Below are positions 43,293 to 50,952 of a DNA stretch of 64,000 nucleotides, piece after piece (within the stretch, counting starts at the first letter, position 1; every line of letters starts with the position of its first letter). Made by a program: the position numbers and the translations under genes. The DNA comes from Micromonospora sp. WMMD961. Lineage in GTDB: Bacteria; Actinomycetota; Actinomycetes; Mycobacteriales; Micromonosporaceae. The notes beneath the pieces were generated by a model, which saw nothing but the letters and a program-made list of their open reading frames with translations, did no database searches and was not told where the DNA came from. Location of the stretch: NCBI RefSeq assembly GCF_029626145.1, contig NZ_JARUBJ010000002.1:1518501-1582500 (forward strand), in the 5' to 3' direction.

Positions 43293-44360
43293 CTACTTTG
43301 TCGCGGCTGCGATGTCCTCTACCGCGTCACGGCGAATTGCATCGAAGACACGCTCCGCTTTCGGCTTGTCGACGAGGACGACGCTCTCGTTGCCCATTTG
43401 GCCGGTGCCCTTCGTGGGGCAGGTGTAGAAGGCGAGCTGCCCGCTGCGCAGGTGTCGCAGCTGCGTTGCCAGGTCCACCAGGGACATCGACTCGTCGACC
43501 GCGACGGCGTCGGCGGTGGCCCGGACGAACGAGTTCAACTTGGTCGGGCTGCCCAGCGTGCCACCGGAGGCGGCCTTGTCCAGGATCGCCTTGATGACCT
43601 GCTGCTGGTGCTTGATCCGGGTGAAGTCGCCCTCGGCGAACGCGTACCGTTCACGGGCGTAGTCCAGTGCCGCGCCACCGTCCATGGTCTGCCTGCCCGC
43701 GACGAACTCCCGCCGGCCGTCCGGGTTCAACGAGTGCTTCGACGTGAAACCCTTCTCCACGGTGATGTCGATGCCGCCGAGGGCGTCCACGATCTCCTTG
43801 AAGCCGGCGAAGTCCACCATCGCCACGTTGTCGACGCGGACGCCGGTGAACTTCTCCACGGTCTGCACCATGAGCGGAACGCCACCCCACGCGAACGCTG
43901 CGTTGATCTTCGCGTCCCGACCGCCCCGGCCCTGCGGCGACTCCGGCACGCTGACCCAGCTGTCCCGAGGGATCGAGATGAGCTGCGCGCTCTGCCGGTC
44001 CTTCGGAAGGTGGGCCAGGATGATGGTGTCGGTCCGGGAGCCGGAGCTGTTCTCCGGATCGCGGGAGTCGCTGCCGAGGATCATGATGTTCAGGGCGCCC
44101 TTCGCGACGACCTGGGGTCGGGACTCCTCCGGTACGTCCGCGAAAGCGTCGACCCGTTCGATGCCTGAATTGATCGAACGGAAGTAGAGGCCTCCGGCGA
44201 CCATGCCGCCACCAGCGAGCAACGCGACGACCACGAAGGTGATCAGCGCGATCTTCCGCCACCGCCGACGCCGCGGACGCGTCGGCTCAGTCGGCTCCGA
44301 TGATTGCTGCGGTGCAATGAACTGGGTTTCGGGTTCCGCGTACTCCTGGCGATACTGCAT
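43293..44360 (-). CDS. LCP (LytR-CpsA-Psr) family cell-wall polymer ligase
   Basis: A 355-residue protein with a cytoplasmic tail, one membrane helix at about 37-60, and an exterior LCP domain. Signature segments are LNIMILGSDSRDPE, SRTDTIILAHLPKD (Arg/Asp for pyrophosphate), LISIPRDSWV, and ALDYARERYAFAEGDFTRIKHQQQ with the conserved arginines. LCP enzymes move lipid-linked polymers onto peptidoglycan (or onto arabinogalactan in mycobacteria). Its place next to the initiating transferase suggests it anchors this locus's polysaccharide to the wall. It is 113 bases upstream of the sugar transferase on the same strand. Confidence 0.94.
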   Translation of the reverse strand: MQYRQEYAEPETQFIAPQQSSEPTEPTRPRRRRWRKIALITFVVVALLAGGGMVAGGLYFRSINSGIERVDAFADVPEESRPQVVAKGALNIMILGSDSRDPENSSGSRTDTIILAHLPKDRQSAQLISIPRDSWVSVPESPQGRGGRDAKINAAFAWGGVPLMVQTVEKFTGVRVDNVAMVDFAGFKEIVDALGGIDITVEKGFTSKHSLNPDGRREFVAGRQTMDGGAALDYARERYAFAEGDFTRIKHQQQVIKAILDKAASGGTLGSPTKLNSFVRATADAVAVDESMSLVDLATQLRHLRSGQLAFYTCPTKGTGQMGNESVVLVDKPKAERVFDAIRRDAVEDIAAATK

Positions 44361-44480
44361 GCCGCGATGCTACTGATTGCGGGTTACGCTCACGTGCCCC
44401 CGTCTGGGCCGTACGGTTTCACATCCTGACCAAAAAAACTTTCCGCCCAGACGTTCGCCCGAACCTGGTATGAAGCAGCG

Positions 44481-45314
44481 GTGGACGCTACGCAGTTGCG
44501 CCGAGCCATCGCCCGTACCCCCCTCGCACCCGTCGCCGCGTTTCCCAAGCGGCTCGCCCGGGTCGCCCGCCACGACGCCAAGGTGCTGCGCATCTCGGCC
44601 CGGTGGCTGGTCACCTCCCGGGAGCATCACAACTACACGTACGAGCTGACCAAACTCAGCCGTAACCACCTGGCCTGGTTCGTCAGCGTGGTCTGCGACC
44701 GGCCGGTCCAGCAGGTCCGGGGCTGGCTCGACGAGATCGAGTCCGACCAGGCGCTGCGCGACCACATCGAACGGGCCACCGCCGGCGCGGCCCGCCGTGG
44801 ACTCGCCGACAGGAAGGTCCACTACGCCCGACGCGTCGGCTGGTACGCGATGGTCCGGGCCACCCGCCCCGCGCACATCGTGGAAACCGGTGTCGACAAA
44901 GGGCTGGGCACCTGCGTCCTGGCCTCCGCCCTGCTGCGCAACGCCCAGGAGGGGCACCCGGGTCGGGTCACCTCGCTGGACATCAACCCCGAGGCCGGCT
45001 ACCTCGCCGCCAGCGAGCCCTGGTCGGAGGTCGTCGACCTGGTGATCGGTGACTCGATCGCCTCGATCGGCGCACTGGACCGCCCGGTCGACCTGTTCCT
45101 GCACGACAGCGACCACAGCCGCGCCCACGAGAAGCGCGAGTTCGACGCCGTGGAGCCGAAGCTCGCCCCCGGCGCGCTCCTACTCACCGACAACGTCACC
45201 AGCACCAACGTGCTCGCCGAACACGCCGAGCGCACCGGCCGGAGGTTCCTCGCCTACCGGGAGAGCCCCGCCAACCACTGGTACCCGGGCGACGGGATCG
45301 GCGTGGCATGGTGA
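44481..45314 (+). CDS. Class I SAM-dependent methyltransferase-like protein
   Basis: A 277-residue protein. ARPAHIVETGVDKGLGTCVLA forms motif I of a Rossmann methyltransferase in the GxxxGxxT style of the Methyltransf_24 family, with Glu in ETG. TSLDINPEAGY supplies the acidic ribose-binding residue, and FLHDSDHSRAHEKREF plus LLLTDNV are the following strands. The first 95 residues are basic and helical. The substrate is unknown; a sugar or small molecule of the neighbouring polysaccharide is possible. It starts at a GTG divergently from LCP and is 4 bases from the MOSC gene, so those two are cotranscribed. Confidence 0.82.
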   Translation: MDATQLRRAIARTPLAPVAAFPKRLARVARHDAKVLRISARWLVTSREHHNYTYELTKLSRNHLAWFVSVVCDRPVQQVRGWLDEIESDQALRDHIERATAGAARRGLADRKVHYARRVGWYAMVRATRPAHIVETGVDKGLGTCVLASALLRNAQEGHPGRVTSLDINPEAGYLAASEPWSEVVDLVIGDSIASIGALDRPVDLFLHDSDHSRAHEKREFDAVEPKLAPGALLLTDNVTSTNVLAEHAERTGRRFLAYRESPANHWYPGDGIGVAW

Positions 45315-45318
45315 CCGG

Positions 45319-46137
45319 GTGCGGCTGACCTCGATCCACACGTACCCCGTCAAGGGTTGTCACCGGCTCGACCACGACGGCGCGTTCGTGCAGCCGTGGG
45401 GCCTGGCCGGCGACCGGCGGTGGATGGTCGTGGACGCCGACGGCGTCGGCGTCACCCAACGGGACACCACCCGGCTGGTCGGCCTGCGCGCCACAGTGCA
45501 TGACGGTGGTCTGACGCTGCGCGCCGACGGGCAGCCCGACCTCGACGTGCCCGAGCCGAGCGGCGGCGAACCGGTTCCGGTGCGGACCTTCCGCAGTCGC
45601 ACGTTCCCGGTCCCGGCACTGGCGGCCGGCCCGGCGGCCGACGACTGGCTCGGCGCGCTGCTCGGCCGACCGGTGCGGCTGGTCTGGCTGGCCCGACCGA
45701 CCCGCCACCTGGCCGCCGGCTCCCGCGAACACGACACCGGTGACCAGGTCAGCTTCGCCGACGCCTATCCACTGCTGCTGGCGAACACCGCCTCCCTCGA
45801 CGCCCTGAACGACTGGCTGGCCGAGGCCGCGGAGGAACCCGTGCCGATGACCCGGTTCCGGCCCAACCTGGTGGTCGACGGGGCATCGGCCTGGGCCGAG
45901 GACGACTGGGTAGGCCGGTCGCTGCGCATCGGCGACCTGCGCTTCCGCGCCGCCGGGCCGTGCGACAGGTGCGTGGTGACCACCACCGACCAGGAAACCG
46001 GGGTACGCACCAAGGAGCCGCTGCGCACACTCGGGCGACACCGCAACGTCAAACAGAAGCTCCTCTTCGGATTGAACCTGGTGCCGGTCGACAGTGGACA
46101 GCTGACAGTGGGAGACGCCGTCGTCATCGCACAGTGA
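45319..46137 (+). CDS. MOSC domain protein
   Basis: A 272-residue protein. The N-terminal MOSC beta-barrel is at residues 1-110 (LTSIHTYPVKGCHRLDHD, WGLAGDRRWMVVDADG), and the catalytic MOSC domain follows. It ends with FRAAGPCDRCVVTTTDQETG, which has the conserved Cys expected to carry a persulfide or contact molybdenum cofactor. Relatives are YcbX and mARC, which reduce N-hydroxylated compounds. The GTG at 45319 lies five bases after the methyltransferase stop. No molybdenum-cofactor gene is nearby. Confidence 0.9.
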   Translation: MRLTSIHTYPVKGCHRLDHDGAFVQPWGLAGDRRWMVVDADGVGVTQRDTTRLVGLRATVHDGGLTLRADGQPDLDVPEPSGGEPVPVRTFRSRTFPVPALAAGPAADDWLGALLGRPVRLVWLARPTRHLAAGSREHDTGDQVSFADAYPLLLANTASLDALNDWLAEAAEEPVPMTRFRPNLVVDGASAWAEDDWVGRSLRIGDLRFRAAGPCDRCVVTTTDQETGVRTKEPLRTLGRHRNVKQKLLFGLNLVPVDSGQLTVGDAVVIAQ

Positions 46138-46251
46138 CCCGGGCACGCGAAAACCGCGATCGAAACGCTCCGATCACCGTCCGTCGATGCTGTCTTAGCT
46201 TTGGCTTAGCCGGCTTGTCCGTGCGCGCCCAGGTCCGGCAACATCGCCGTC

Positions 46252-47241
46252 GTGACGGACGTCAGCGCGGTCGACATCGACATCGACCTGGACCACGCTC
46301 CCCAGGAGCAGCCCGCGTCGCCGTCCCGCTCGATGCCGTGGCTGGTCGCCACCGGCGTCACAGTCGTCGCGGCGGCGCTCGGGCTCACCCTGACCCTGCG
46401 GTCCGGTTCCGCCCCGGCCTGCGCCGCCGGCCGGGCGCTCGCCGCCGCACCACCCACCGGCAACGCCACGCACAACGGCAAGGCGACCTTCTACGACTCG
46501 AAGGGCGCCGGCGGCAACTGCTCGAACCCGGCGGCCCCGGCCAACCGGCTGTACGTCGCCCTCGGCCCGACCGAATACTCCGCGGGCGCAGCCTGCGGTG
46601 GATTCCTCGACGTGACCGGCCCGAAGGGCACCGTCCGCGTGCTGATCATGGATCAGTGCCCGGAGTGCGCGCCCGGGCACCTCGACCTGTCCCGCGAGGC
46701 GTTCGCCCGGATCGCCGACCCGGTCCAGGGACTCGTCCCGGTCACCTACCGCGCCGTGGTCAACCCACCACTGCCCGGACCGCTCACCTTCCGGATGAAG
46801 GAGGGCTCGTCGCAGTGGTGGTTCGCCGTCCGCGTGGGCAACCACGGCAACCCGCTGCGGTCCGTCGAGGTCCGGCAGGGTGACAGTGGCGCGTGGAAGT
46901 CGGCCGCCCGGCAGGACTACAACTACTGGCTGATCACCTCCGGCGCCGGGCCCGGTCCGTTCAGCATCCGGGTCAGCGACGTGTACGGAAACCGGGTCAC
47001 CGTGTCCGGCATTCGGATGACACCAGGTCAGGTGCAGAACAGCACGGTCCGGATGTACGGGCGCGGCGCCGTGGCGGCCACCCCGCGCGCGTCCGCGTCG
47101 GCCCGCCCACCCGGAAACCGGCCCGCCGTCACGCCGACCCCGGCCCGCCAGCCGGTCGAGGTGGCGAAGGCGAGCGCCCCGGCCAGCGGCACAGCGAGCG
47201 CCCAGTCGGCCGCGGCGAACGCCCGCTGGTGCACGGGCTGA
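46252..47241 (+). CDS. Bacterial expansin-like exported protein
   Basis: A 329-residue protein. One N-terminal membrane/signal segment lies at 29-50. A six-stranded double-psi barrel follows at about 76-170: GKATFYDSKGAGGNC, then AACGGFLDV, and MDQCPECAPGHLDLS, with Asp134 at the place of the expansin catalytic Asp. A second beta domain (175-265) has exposed aromatics (SQWWFAVRV, YNYWLIT), as in the CBM63 domain of EXLX1. The C-terminal 60 residues are Ala/Pro/Ser-rich. Expansins loosen cellulose or wall glycans without hydrolysis; here it could act on plant material or the cell's own wall. Start is a GTG. Confidence 0.85.
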   Translation: MTDVSAVDIDIDLDHAPQEQPASPSRSMPWLVATGVTVVAAALGLTLTLRSGSAPACAAGRALAAAPPTGNATHNGKATFYDSKGAGGNCSNPAAPANRLYVALGPTEYSAGAACGGFLDVTGPKGTVRVLIMDQCPECAPGHLDLSREAFARIADPVQGLVPVTYRAVVNPPLPGPLTFRMKEGSSQWWFAVRVGNHGNPLRSVEVRQGDSGAWKSAARQDYNYWLITSGAGPGPFSIRVSDVYGNRVTVSGIRMTPGQVQNSTVRMYGRGAVAATPRASASARPPGNRPAVTPTPARQPVEVAKASAPASGTASAQSAAANARWCTG

Positions 47242-47302
47242 CCGCTCAGTCGACGGATCGTCCACGCCGCACGCCCCGCGCCGCACGCCCCACGCCCCAC
47301 GC

Positions 47303-47384
47303 CCAAGATCCGCGCAACTTCCCGGATGTTGCTGCCTCCAACCCGCGCATGACACCAACATCCCTGATGTTGCGCGGATCTTGG
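47303..47384. mobile_element. MITE- or REP-like imperfect palindrome
   Basis: The left arm at 47303-47331 begins CCAAGATCCGCGCAAC and ends GGATGTTG. The right arm at 47356-47384 is its complement over 29 bases with three mismatches (outer 16 bp perfect). A 24-base spacer separates them. It lies in a 247-bp intergenic stretch after a GC-rich run of CCGCACGCCCC-like repeats (47268-47302). No transposase gene is present. Compact palindromes of this type are commonly dispersed repeats; copy number elsewhere cannot be seen here. Confidence 0.65.
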
Positions 47385-47488
47385 CGACGAGCACTCGGCT
47401 TGGTCGGTGCCTTGACGCTCTGCGGCGCCGCCTCCTGGCTCGACAACCACTCTCGGCCCGGGCCTTGCAACCGCCGGTGCCCTGCGCG

Positions 47489-48028
47489 TTACCGCCGTTG
47501 CGGCCTCAGGTCCAGCCACATCAGGATCTCGTCCCGGTCGTCGTCGGGCGCCACCCGCAACGCGCCTGGCAGGCGGCCGATCTCCCGGTAACCGAGGCGG
47601 TCGTAGAACTTGTCCAACCCCAGCCCGTCGCGCACCGTGACGTGCAACGCCTCGTGGCCGAACTGCCGGCCCAACCGGGCCGCCTCCATCATCAGCGCCG
47701 AGCCGTAGCCGGTGCCCTGGGTGTCCGGGTGGACCATCACCCGCTTCAACACACACCAGTGCGCCTTCAGCGGGAAGCGGTTGTCACCGAAGACCAGCAT
47801 CGCCACGAGTCGGTCGCCCGAGTAGGCCACCAGCAGCCGGTCCGGGCCGTCGGCGATCCCGGCGAAGGTCGGGTCGGCGAGCACGTGGACGTCGGCCGCC
47901 GTGACCGGTGGCACGAAGCCGACCGCGCCACCGGCGTTGCTGACGTCTGTCCAGAGGTCGACGATCTCGGCGCGCAGCCGCGGGGTCAGGTCGGGGTCGA
48001 GGACGAAGCGCAGACTCACGCCCGCCAT
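47489..48028 (-). CDS. GNAT-family N-acetyltransferase
   Basis: A 179-residue acetyltransferase. LVAYSGDRLVAMLVFGDN is beta-strands 2-4, and LKRVMVHPDTQGTGYGSALMMEAARL holds the acetyl-CoA pyrophosphate loop (Q-x-x-G-x-G) of motif A. VRDGLGLDKFYDRLGYREIG is motif B. Substrate unknown. The ATG at 48028 is preferred; a GTG three codons in (48019) is also plausible. It stands alone, downstream of the tRNA-Leu on the same strand. Confidence 0.85.
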   Translation of the reverse strand: MAGVSLRFVLDPDLTPRLRAEIVDLWTDVSNAGGAVGFVPPVTAADVHVLADPTFAGIADGPDRLLVAYSGDRLVAMLVFGDNRFPLKAHWCVLKRVMVHPDTQGTGYGSALMMEAARLGRQFGHEALHVTVRDGLGLDKFYDRLGYREIGRLPGALRVAPDDDRDEILMWLDLRPQRR

Positions 48029-48110
48029 CCTGACCCGACGACCAGGCCCGCGACCCACGACAGTGACGCGCCCGACAGCTGTCGTCTGGCAAGTGGTGCT
48101 CGTTGAGTTG

Positions 48111-48193
48111 TGCGGGAGAGGGGACTCGAACCCCTACGCCCTTTCGGACAATAGGACCTAAACCTATCGCGGCTGCCGTTACGCCACTCCCGC
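48111..48193 (-). tRNA. tRNA-Leu (anticodon UAG)
   Basis: An 83-base class II tRNA on the minus strand. The acceptor is GCGGGAG/CTCCCGC with discriminator A, the anticodon arm is ATAGG-TTTAGGT-CCTAT, there is a long variable arm (TGTCCGAAAGGGCG), and the T arm is GGGG-TTCGAGT-CCCC. CCA is not encoded. Its first 15 bases overlap the 3' end of the HNH gene. Confidence 0.96.
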
Positions 48194-49102
48194 CAATTCG
48201 CTGAGTCTAGAGCGTCTGGCTGCGACGGTGTTGAGCCCGGCCTCCTTGAGGATGGCCGAGATCGTGTTGTGACTCACTCGGCATGCACCGCCGGGCAGGT
48301 CACGGAGGATGTCGGACAGTCGCTTCGGTCCGACATCCGGATGTGCCAGCGCCTGTGCTATCACCGCATCACGATGAGCCCTCGAACGCCAACTGCGGTC
48401 CGGACGTGCCCTCAACAGGCCGTCCTGCTCGAGTCTCCGCCGAACCTTGTACAGATACGCCGGGGCCCAACCCAACTGCCGTGCCGCCTCCACGGCCGTC
48501 ATCTGCTGCGCGTCGACCCGACCGAACAGGCCGACGATCTCCTCCCGGGTGGCCGGTCGGCGTCCAGAGTCGGTCGTCGTCCTGTGCGAGTGTTCTTCCC
48601 TACCGGAGGGCTCCGCGAGGATGGCGAGATCAGACGTCCGGTTCCGGCCAGCGTAGGTCGTGGTCTGGCTGTGACAGTTCGGGCAGAGGAGCCGAAGGTT
48701 CGGTGGTCGGTTGTCGAGGAAGTCCCCGTTGATGTGGTCGACGTGCAGGATGAGTGGAAAGCCTCGCCACGTTGGCCCAGTCCCGCAGCCTTCGCACTCC
48801 TCCGGCACGCCCAGTGTGCCCAGCGCCCACTTCAACCGCGCGCCGGGCGTCCGGCGGGACCCTTCGGGCAGCACGATCAGAAGTTGTGTTGATGTGGTGC
48901 GCCGTTCGCCCCGGCGGCCCTTGTTGTGCGCCTGCCTTGTGAAGTGCGAGGTGTCGATGCCGAACCTCTTGAGCTGCCGGCTGATGTGCGCGTGCGAGCC
49001 ACCGCTGACGCGTACGCCGAGCAGGCGCATCACCTCGGTGATGTTGCGCGCGGCGGCGGCAGCGGTGGCGAGCGCCTCGGGCGTGTATTTGTATCGGGCC
49101 AT
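48179..49102 (-). CDS. HNH endonuclease ending inside tRNA-Leu
   Basis: A 307-residue protein. The N-terminal 60 residues look like a DNA-binding helical domain (YTPEALATAAAAARNITEVMRLLG). The HNH core has the zinc pair CEGCG, then LILHVDHINGDFLDNRPPNLRLLC, split around the catalytic His-Asn positions, and CPNCHSQT with the second Cys pair. Two more helix-turn-helix-like segments follow (TAVEAARQLGWAPAYLYKV, VSHNTISAILKEAG). The architecture is that of a free-standing homing-type nuclease with several DNA-reading parts. The last codons and the TAA stop lie in the first 15 bases of tRNA-Leu, transcribed in the same direction. The target site is unknown. Confidence 0.87.
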   Translation of the reverse strand: MARYKYTPEALATAAAAARNITEVMRLLGVRVSGGSHAHISRQLKRFGIDTSHFTRQAHNKGRRGERRTTSTQLLIVLPEGSRRTPGARLKWALGTLGVPEECEGCGTGPTWRGFPLILHVDHINGDFLDNRPPNLRLLCPNCHSQTTTYAGRNRTSDLAILAEPSGREEHSHRTTTDSGRRPATREEIVGLFGRVDAQQMTAVEAARQLGWAPAYLYKVRRRLEQDGLLRARPDRSWRSRAHRDAVIAQALAHPDVGPKRLSDILRDLPGGACRVSHNTISAILKEAGLNTVAARRSRLSELAGVA

Positions 49103-49132
49103 TCACCGAACGTAACGGCCCGGTGTGACAGC

Positions 49133-49609
49133 TCAGTCCAGCCCGAGCTCGCGGCGGAGCTTGGCGACGTGACCGGTGGCCTTGACGTTGTAGAGCGCGC
49201 GTTCGATCTTGCCGTCGGCGTCGATCACGAAGGTCGAGCGGATCACGCCGGTGACGGTCTTGCCGTACGACTGCTTCTCGCCGTACGCGCCGTAGGCGGT
49301 CAGCACCGCCTTGTCCTGGTCCGACACGAGCGGGAAGGTGATCGCGTCGCGCTCGCGGAACTTCGCCAGCTTCTCCGGTTTGTCCGGGGAGATGCCGACG
49401 ACCTCGTAGCCGGCGGCCTGGAGTGAGGCGAGGGAGTCGCGGAAGTCGCAGGCCTGCTTGGTGCAGCCGGGGGTCATCGCGGCCGGGTAGGCGTACAGGA
49501 CGACCTTGCGGCCGCGCAGGTCGGCGAGGGAGAGCTGGTCGCCGGTGTCGGTGGCGAGGGTGAACTCGGGTGCGGGGTCACCGGGGGAGAGGCGGTCGGG
49601 CGCGGTCAT
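49133..49609 (-). CDS. bcp: Thiol peroxidase of the Bcp/PrxQ type
   Basis: A 158-residue peroxiredoxin that reduces hydrogen peroxide and lipid or organic hydroperoxides. The peroxidatic Cys49 and resolving Cys54 lie in TPGCTKQACDF, spaced five apart as in the alpha-helix-2 PrxQ group. GDPAPEFTLATDTGDQLSL is the normal N-terminus, and RSTFVIDADGKI the last strand. Cytoplasmic. It lies 30 bases upstream of the HNH gene on the same strand, and is divergent from the metal transporter. Confidence 0.96.
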   Translation of the reverse strand: MTAPDRLSPGDPAPEFTLATDTGDQLSLADLRGRKVVLYAYPAAMTPGCTKQACDFRDSLASLQAAGYEVVGISPDKPEKLAKFRERDAITFPLVSDQDKAVLTAYGAYGEKQSYGKTVTGVIRSTFVIDADGKIERALYNVKATGHVAKLRRELGLD

Positions 49610-49703
49610 GGCCCGACCCTACCGCCGAGGTGAGACGTGTTGTCATCGTCGGCGCGCCGGAGCTGGGCGCCCGTCACCTGCCGTAAAGGTGATCATCACC
49701 TCG

Positions 49704-49730
49704 CGTTGTTGCCAGACTATGGCAACAACG
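49704..49730. promoter_or_regulatory. Fur/Nur-like palindromic operator before the metal transporter
   Basis: CGTTGTTGCCA, a 5-base GACTA spacer, TGGCAACAACG: an 11-bp perfect dyad. The core TTGCCA-N5-TGGCAA has the 6-5-6 geometry described for Streptomyces Nur boxes (TTGCAA-N5-TTGCAA). It is 65 bases upstream of the cbiM-like start, where a nickel or cobalt repressor would act. Binding protein is inferred. Confidence 0.6.
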
Positions 49731-49794
49731 AGGCCTGGGAAATAGGCTGACCCACGCCGGCCCGGTCGGGGCCGCTGACGTGTGGGGAGGTCGC

Positions 49795-50511
49795 GTGGAG
49801 ACACTGGCGATGCACATCTCGAACGGGATCATCGACGGTCCCGTCGCAGCGGTCTTCGCTGCGCTCGCGCTGGCCGGGCTCACCGCCTGCGTCCTGCGCG
49901 GCAGGCGCGACCTGGACGACCGGCTGGCCCCGATGGCCGGCCTGGTGGCGGCGTTCATCTTCGCCGTCCAGATGCTCAACTTCCCGATCTTCACGGCCGG
50001 CGTGAGTGGCCACCTGCTCGGTGGCGCGCTCGCCGCCATGCTGGTCGGCCCGTGGGTCGGCGCGCTCTGCGTGTCAGTGGTGCTGGTCGTGCAGGCGCTG
50101 GTCTTCGGCGACGGCGGCGTGGCGATGCTCGGCCTGAACATCACCAACATGGCGCTGCTCGGCACCGCCGCGGCGTACCTGCTGATCGCCCTGCTCCTGC
50201 GGGTGCTGCCCCGCACCCGCGCCGGTCTGGCGGTGACCGCGTTCGTCGCCGCGATGCTCAGCGTGGTGGTCGCCTCCCAGGGCTTCGTGGTGGAGTACTG
50301 GTTGGGCGGCACCACCGACCTGGGTGGCAACCTGGCCGGCCTGGCCGGCACGATGGCCGGAACCCACCTGCTCATCGGCATCGGCGAGGGCCTGATCACC
50401 GCGACGACCGTGCTCACCGTCGCGAAGGTGCGACCCGACCTGGTGTACGCGCTGCGCTCCCTGCCTACCCCCACCGCCCCCGCTGTCCCGGTCTCCGGAG
50501 GTGTGCGATGA
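49795..50511 (+). CDS. CbiM/NikM-type substrate-specificity component of a metal ECF transporter
   Basis: A 238-residue membrane protein with about seven helices. It contains MHISNGIIDGP, the N-terminal metal-binding segment of CbiM/NikM (usually MHIPDG), plus QMLNFPIFTAGVSGHLLGGALAAMLVGPW, spread over two helices and typical of the family, and GTHLLIGIGEGLIT near the end. It binds Co2+ or Ni2+ and docks on the T/ATPase module. The GTG at 49795 is preceded by GGGGAGG; the ATG at 49810 would place the metal-binding His at residue 2 exactly as in known CbiM, and is a strong alternative. It overlaps the next gene by four bases. Confidence 0.9.
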   Translation: METLAMHISNGIIDGPVAAVFAALALAGLTACVLRGRRDLDDRLAPMAGLVAAFIFAVQMLNFPIFTAGVSGHLLGGALAAMLVGPWVGALCVSVVLVVQALVFGDGGVAMLGLNITNMALLGTAAAYLLIALLLRVLPRTRAGLAVTAFVAAMLSVVVASQGFVVEYWLGGTTDLGGNLAGLAGTMAGTHLLIGIGEGLITATTVLTVAKVRPDLVYALRSLPTPTAPAVPVSGGVR

Positions 50512-50936
50512 AGAACCGCTCCTGGGCCTTCCTGGCCGGCGGCCTGCTGGTCGCCCTGCTGCTCGCCGGAGTGGTGAGCAACTACGCCTCGTCGCACCCG
50601 GACGGGTTGGACTCCTCGCTGCTCAAGGGCTGCACTGTCGACGCCGACGACACCATCGTCGGCGGGAGCTGCCCGGCCCAGCAGGCGAAGGACCACGAGC
50701 TGGGGGACAGCCCCCTCGCCGACTACGGCGTGCGGGGCATCGAGAACAGCTTCGTCTCCACCGGTCTCTCCGGCGTGCTCGGAGTGCTGGTCACCTTCGC
50801 GATCGGCGCGGGCGGCTTCTGGCTGCTGCGCCGTCGGGGCGGCACGCCGACCGACGGTGACGAGACGACGGCCGCCGAGGGCGAGACCGCGGCCTCCGAC
50901 GACGACACCCGCCGCCGCGCCGACGCGGCCAGCTGA
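50508..50936 (+). CDS. PDGLE-domain membrane protein (CbiN/NikN-like)
   Basis: A 142-residue protein with a first helix at 6-24, an exterior segment containing SHPDGLDSS (the PDGLE-type motif of the family), two cysteines at about 43 and 58, and a second helix at 87-109. An acidic Asp/Glu/Ala tail of 30 residues follows. In nickel and cobalt ECF systems PDGLE or CbiN subunits assist the CbiM-like S component. GGAGG stands seven bases before the ATG, which overlaps the upstream stop. Confidence 0.85.
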   Translation: MKNRSWAFLAGGLLVALLLAGVVSNYASSHPDGLDSSLLKGCTVDADDTIVGGSCPAQQAKDHELGDSPLADYGVRGIENSFVSTGLSGVLGVLVTFAIGAGGFWLLRRRGGTPTDGDETTAAEGETAASDDDTRRRADAAS

Positions 50937-50952
50937 ACAGGAGTACGCGGAG

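Noticed and set aside
48111..49102. Integrated mobile island at tRNA-Leu
   Set aside because: There is no integrase, no direct repeat of the tRNA end on the far side, and housekeeping genes resume at once (bcp). Only the HNH gene itself looks mobile.
49610..49794. Cobalamin riboswitch before the CbiM-like gene
   Set aside because: The region is under 190 bases and has no B12-box-like GCCACTG sequence. A clean protein-type palindrome explains control better.
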